Shown: positions 60,885 to 64,000 of the stretch, in pieces | Position numbering within the stretch: position 1 is the stretch's first letter | How the letters are laid out: each line of letters starts with the position of its first letter | Source: Acholoe squamosa | Taxonomy: Eukaryota; Annelida; Polychaeta; Phyllodocida; Polynoidae | Length of the DNA stretch: 64,000 nt | Direction: 5' to 3' | Assembly (NCBI GenBank): GCA_949317995.1 | Contig: OX439038.1 | Coordinates: forward strand, 67,233,576 to 67,297,575 | Made by a program: the position numbers and the translations under genes | Notes under the pieces: model-generated | Told to the model about the DNA's origin: nothing | Databases searched by the model: none | The model's input: only the letters and a program-made list of their open reading frames with translations

Positions 60885-61399
60885 CTGTATAAAGAAGTTG
60901 GAATATCCAAAGTCAGAGAATGCATTTTGGCATCTTTGAAAACGGCATTTATACATAAATAAATAAGCTGTGTTAGTATGGGGTTATATAGAGTTCGTTG
61001 CAGACTAGCCTGGGACTTGGTTGATTCAGTCTGAGATCAAAGATATAAATGTACGCCTAATTAAAGATTGAGGAATGATATTCCTCCAATAAAGTATAGA
61101 GGGATTGTTATCCTATGGGGATACTATGATAGTGAGTCCCTTCAACTGGCTTAAATACTGGAGTCCTCTATGATATGTATGTATCAATTATTAATAGGGG
61201 CCCATTTAGGAATAGGGATACTGTGTATTTACTGTGAGGGTAATCTATGAGGATGTGCATGCATGCAATAAAAATACCCCATGGAATTGCTGATAGCAGA
61301 ACAAACTCCCATTTGCAGATGCCCAACGTAATAGCAGACATGATAGAATACCCAGCATGTTTTACTCTTCTCCTTTTTGTGTATGGTATTTAGGCCGAA

Positions 61400-61492
61400 A
61401 TCCCCAGGGGAAATAACACACTGGCAAACATGGGTTCCATCCAAGTCACTGGCTTCACAGTTGATAATCACACTCGAATACACTCTCAGGCA
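61400..61492 (-). pseudogene. Exon-like block e1, unit 2
   Basis: Homologue of 54700-54830: a polypyrimidine tract, then YSSVIINCEASDLDGTHVCQ and CVISPGDFG. The acceptor is GAG rather than CAG. Confidence 0.35.
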
Positions 61493-61571
61493 AGGAAAGA
61501 AGACACAACCTCAATGCTCCACTGGGAGCTTTCTGAAGGGCTTCATGTGTAGAGGGGATCCACCATCCCTT

Positions 61572-62251
61572 CACAGAAAATCTATACTTAAAAAATGTGA
61601 CCAGTAGTGATCACTTTAGGGTGATCAATATGACGAGGACGAGGGGGAGCACCATGATGATCTTTGGGTGATCACATGTGATCATTTTAGGTCATCATAT
61701 TGATTAGTTTTTTTTCCACATATTTGAGCAAAAATACAGAGTCGTCAAAAAGATGACATAGGTGATCACTGAGTACTTTTTTGTTAGTTGTCGTTTTAGA
61801 TTTATTTTTGACCCTCCCTCCTGACCCCCCCATCCATGTTCTAGAGAACATCATTGGAGTATACACCTACCCTTTTGGAATTGACCCCATCCGGTCTAAA
61901 TGGCATAAGTTTGTATTTTACTGATGAGTGATTATCCTCATATTTCTGAATGAAACTTTTGAAACAGAAAAGGTACCCAAGCTCTTAATATATCTATTTG
62001 ACATTTATTCTCTTTTAATGTTCACATTTTCAATGTTGTTAGTTTATTCAATTATCAAATACTCTCAGTGTAGCTTTAAATCAATGTCATGCCCTTGAGT
62101 ATGAATCATATAATCATAATATAATTGTACAGTAGGGGCCCCTGGTGGCATAATGAGGTAATCAAAATGATCACCTAAGGCTATCTATTAGGAAAGATCA
62201 CCTAAGGCCATCTACACTGATCACTTTCCTACTAGACTAGGTTTTCAGTGT
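61572..62251. mobile_element. CACTG-type inverted-repeat element, diverged
   Basis: CACAGAAAATCTA at the left and TAGGTTTTCAGTG at the right form terminal repeats like those of 55988-56291. GTGATCA and CCTAAGG words recur in both arms. Unit 1 has the uninterrupted site near 54918 (CCATCCATAGGCTCT). About 680 bp, non-autonomous. Confidence 0.7.
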
Positions 62252-63075
62252 AGGCCCTAATGAAACAGATAGCAAATGAAGGGTCATAGATCACTAGCCA
62301 CTGATGTATCCCGTTAGAGTTTCGAGGTCTCAAAAGGCAAAGCACCCACAATAACAGTATTCTTTTATGAATACATGACAAGTAATCATTCATGTATTGT
62401 TAGCAATTTCCCACTCTTTTCTACTCCACTGCTGTCATGGGGAGCTGCTCATGGTGAACCACCCACTTACATGCTCAGTGACTCTGATTGCTTATTTTCC
62501 TATGAATTGCCCACTACAACGGCGACTGGTATATACTTTTCTTAATTCTCTATATTCACACTCTCAATACTACAAGGAATCTGAACCTTACACTAGTTTG
62601 CTGCTCTAATATTTATGTTATTGTACAATTGACTGGAGTATGACTAATTACAGCTCACTGACCTACAAACTTCAGTATAAATAAAGAAATTTACATACAT
62701 ACAATCAGTCCTGTAGGTGACCACACATATTTGCAAATGAATATATCTTGGTTATCATCACATTGTCTTAGGTATAGCTTGATGTATTATTCACATACCT
62801 TAACTGATAAATCATTATATTCTTATAATACGGCGGGGAATGCTAAAATCTGGTACATCCGCAGTTGAAAAAGTAAGGATAAAATCAACATTTTCACAAT
62901 ATTTACATGCCACTAAACCCCTCAGGAATATAAAGAGCATGGTTCGTGAATCTTTCAAACAAAAGAAAAAAAGAAATCCTCTCCACATGCACCATGGATT
63001 GGTGATGAGAAATTGTTTCCAGCATTAGGCTCAGGTTGTATTCACTGGCCGATGGTTTTCCAATCGATAGGGAAC

Positions 63076-64000
63076 CATTGACAGATTGTCTACTTGTAAC
63101 ATGTCAGAAACTGATGGATGGGTGGTGTATGAGCATCCAACAGTCAAATTTTCAGTAGCAGAATACATGAATATTGGCTTCAGTTGACACGTCTCACGAT
63201 AAATGGAGGTGCTATGTGATGTATGGTTCTTGGGGGTGGAGTGGGTGGCTTATCCAATTTAATCTCCCTTAATCTGGTAGGGCTACAAACTTTTAATGGA
63301 CAAACTCTAGACAGGACATGTTGTTCACATACCAACCATTGTTTGTGTGGCGACTATCAGCCCATCTTTATAATAGACCCAATCTTCATCACAGGATTCT
63401 AACTGTCAGATGGTGAATAATTCAGATGTACTATTTTCATTGCTGAGTCGAATGTGAATAATGATGTTTTGCTTGGTACGCTGTATGTGGTATCCAATTT
63501 CAATGGGTTGGCCAAATGTTTATTATGATGTTTTCCTGATAAAAGCTATGGTGTTCAGTGACAAACATTGGTAATGATGGTTTCTCTATCTATGGACCTA
63601 TTGGAAAACATTGACTCCCCTCCACTATAGGAGAAGGGCTAAACTTTGGCCTATCCTTCAAACTTTTCTGGATGAATTTCATAGAATAGAAAAGGTAATT
63701 TGTGCAAGGCATTAATGATTTGTGCAGAGAATTATACCTGTATAGTGGTAGGCCTTACAATTATCCAGGTATATGTATGAACACATTCAAAACAAAATTG
63801 TACATGATGAGATATGCTGCAATTACTGTACCAAAATAATTTCAAATCATGCATTTTCTGTTGACCCCATACCCCTGCCTCACCTCCCCACCTGCATTAG
63901 CCCCACTGTTGGAGGATGGTCCAACAACTGCACTAATCTCTTATCAGCTATCACTATGGTAACAAGGAGATAAGAACACTCACTGTGGGCCAAGCTCCAA
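63076..64000. other. No gene recognised
   Basis: Sequence beyond the duplication's right boundary. No exon, RNA gene or element end was recognised before the window ends. Confidence 0.4.

Larger units (their letters stand above)
55646..63075. repeat. Tandem segmental duplication, unit 2
   Basis: Adjacent, same-orientation, diverged copy of 42422-55645, ending at AGGGAACCATTG near 63070. It holds its own CACTG-type insertions at 55988-56291 and 61572-62251 that unit 1 lacks or replaces. Confidence 0.85.

Overview
This is a metazoan nuclear genomic window, AT-rich and intron/repeat dominated, with no bacterial-style operons. Long (TA)n tracts, decayed CR1/L2-like LINE sequence, many hairpin-type DNA transposons and hAT-like ends suggest a marine invertebrate, perhaps a deuterostome. 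I cannot name the species.

Only one coding region is convincing: the first coding exon of a minus-strand gene at 34169-35151. It encodes a signal peptide and a four-cysteine ectodomain resembling the Cache-type ectodomain of GPR158/GPR179 class C receptors. The exon sits in a GC-rich, CRE-bearing promoter region and ends in a consensus splice donor. The rest of the gene would lie at lower coordinates, but I could not recognise further exons.

Layout: 1-3084, no gene. 3085-6420, a dead LINE reverse transcriptase split by a 2-kb foldback element. 6.4-12.9 kb, small repeats, with a duplicated repeat at 7.7-8.9 kb. 12.9-13.4 kb, a possible TATA/CRE promoter and short basic ORF on the minus strand. 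13743-14570, a second foldback element whose arms are a 20-bp minisatellite. 15.05-18.70 kb, a tandem duplication of about 1.8 kb. 19.24-22.95 kb, a repeat carrying a 14-16 bp word about nine times in both orientations, then a second word four times. 23-32 kb, unannotatable unique sequence plus microsatellites. 32.8-34.0 kb, retroposon tail, tRNA-like, MITE and SINE insertions, the SINE lying in intron 1 of the receptor-like gene. 37.6-39.2 kb, two more inverted-repeat elements.

The right-hand third is an old tandem segmental duplication: unit 1 about 42.42-55.64 kb, unit 2 about 55.65-63.07 kb. Both units carry the same series of minus-strand exon-like blocks with conserved splice signals and cysteine-containing, partly immunoglobulin-like translations. 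Stops and frameshifts suggest a duplicated, decayed multi-exon gene. The two units also act as filled/empty-site controls for several transposon insertions. These include a 2.36-kb inverted-repeat element holding four tRNA-like sequences, a CACTG-ended hairpin element, and a GGTCATTATTTATC-ended MITE.
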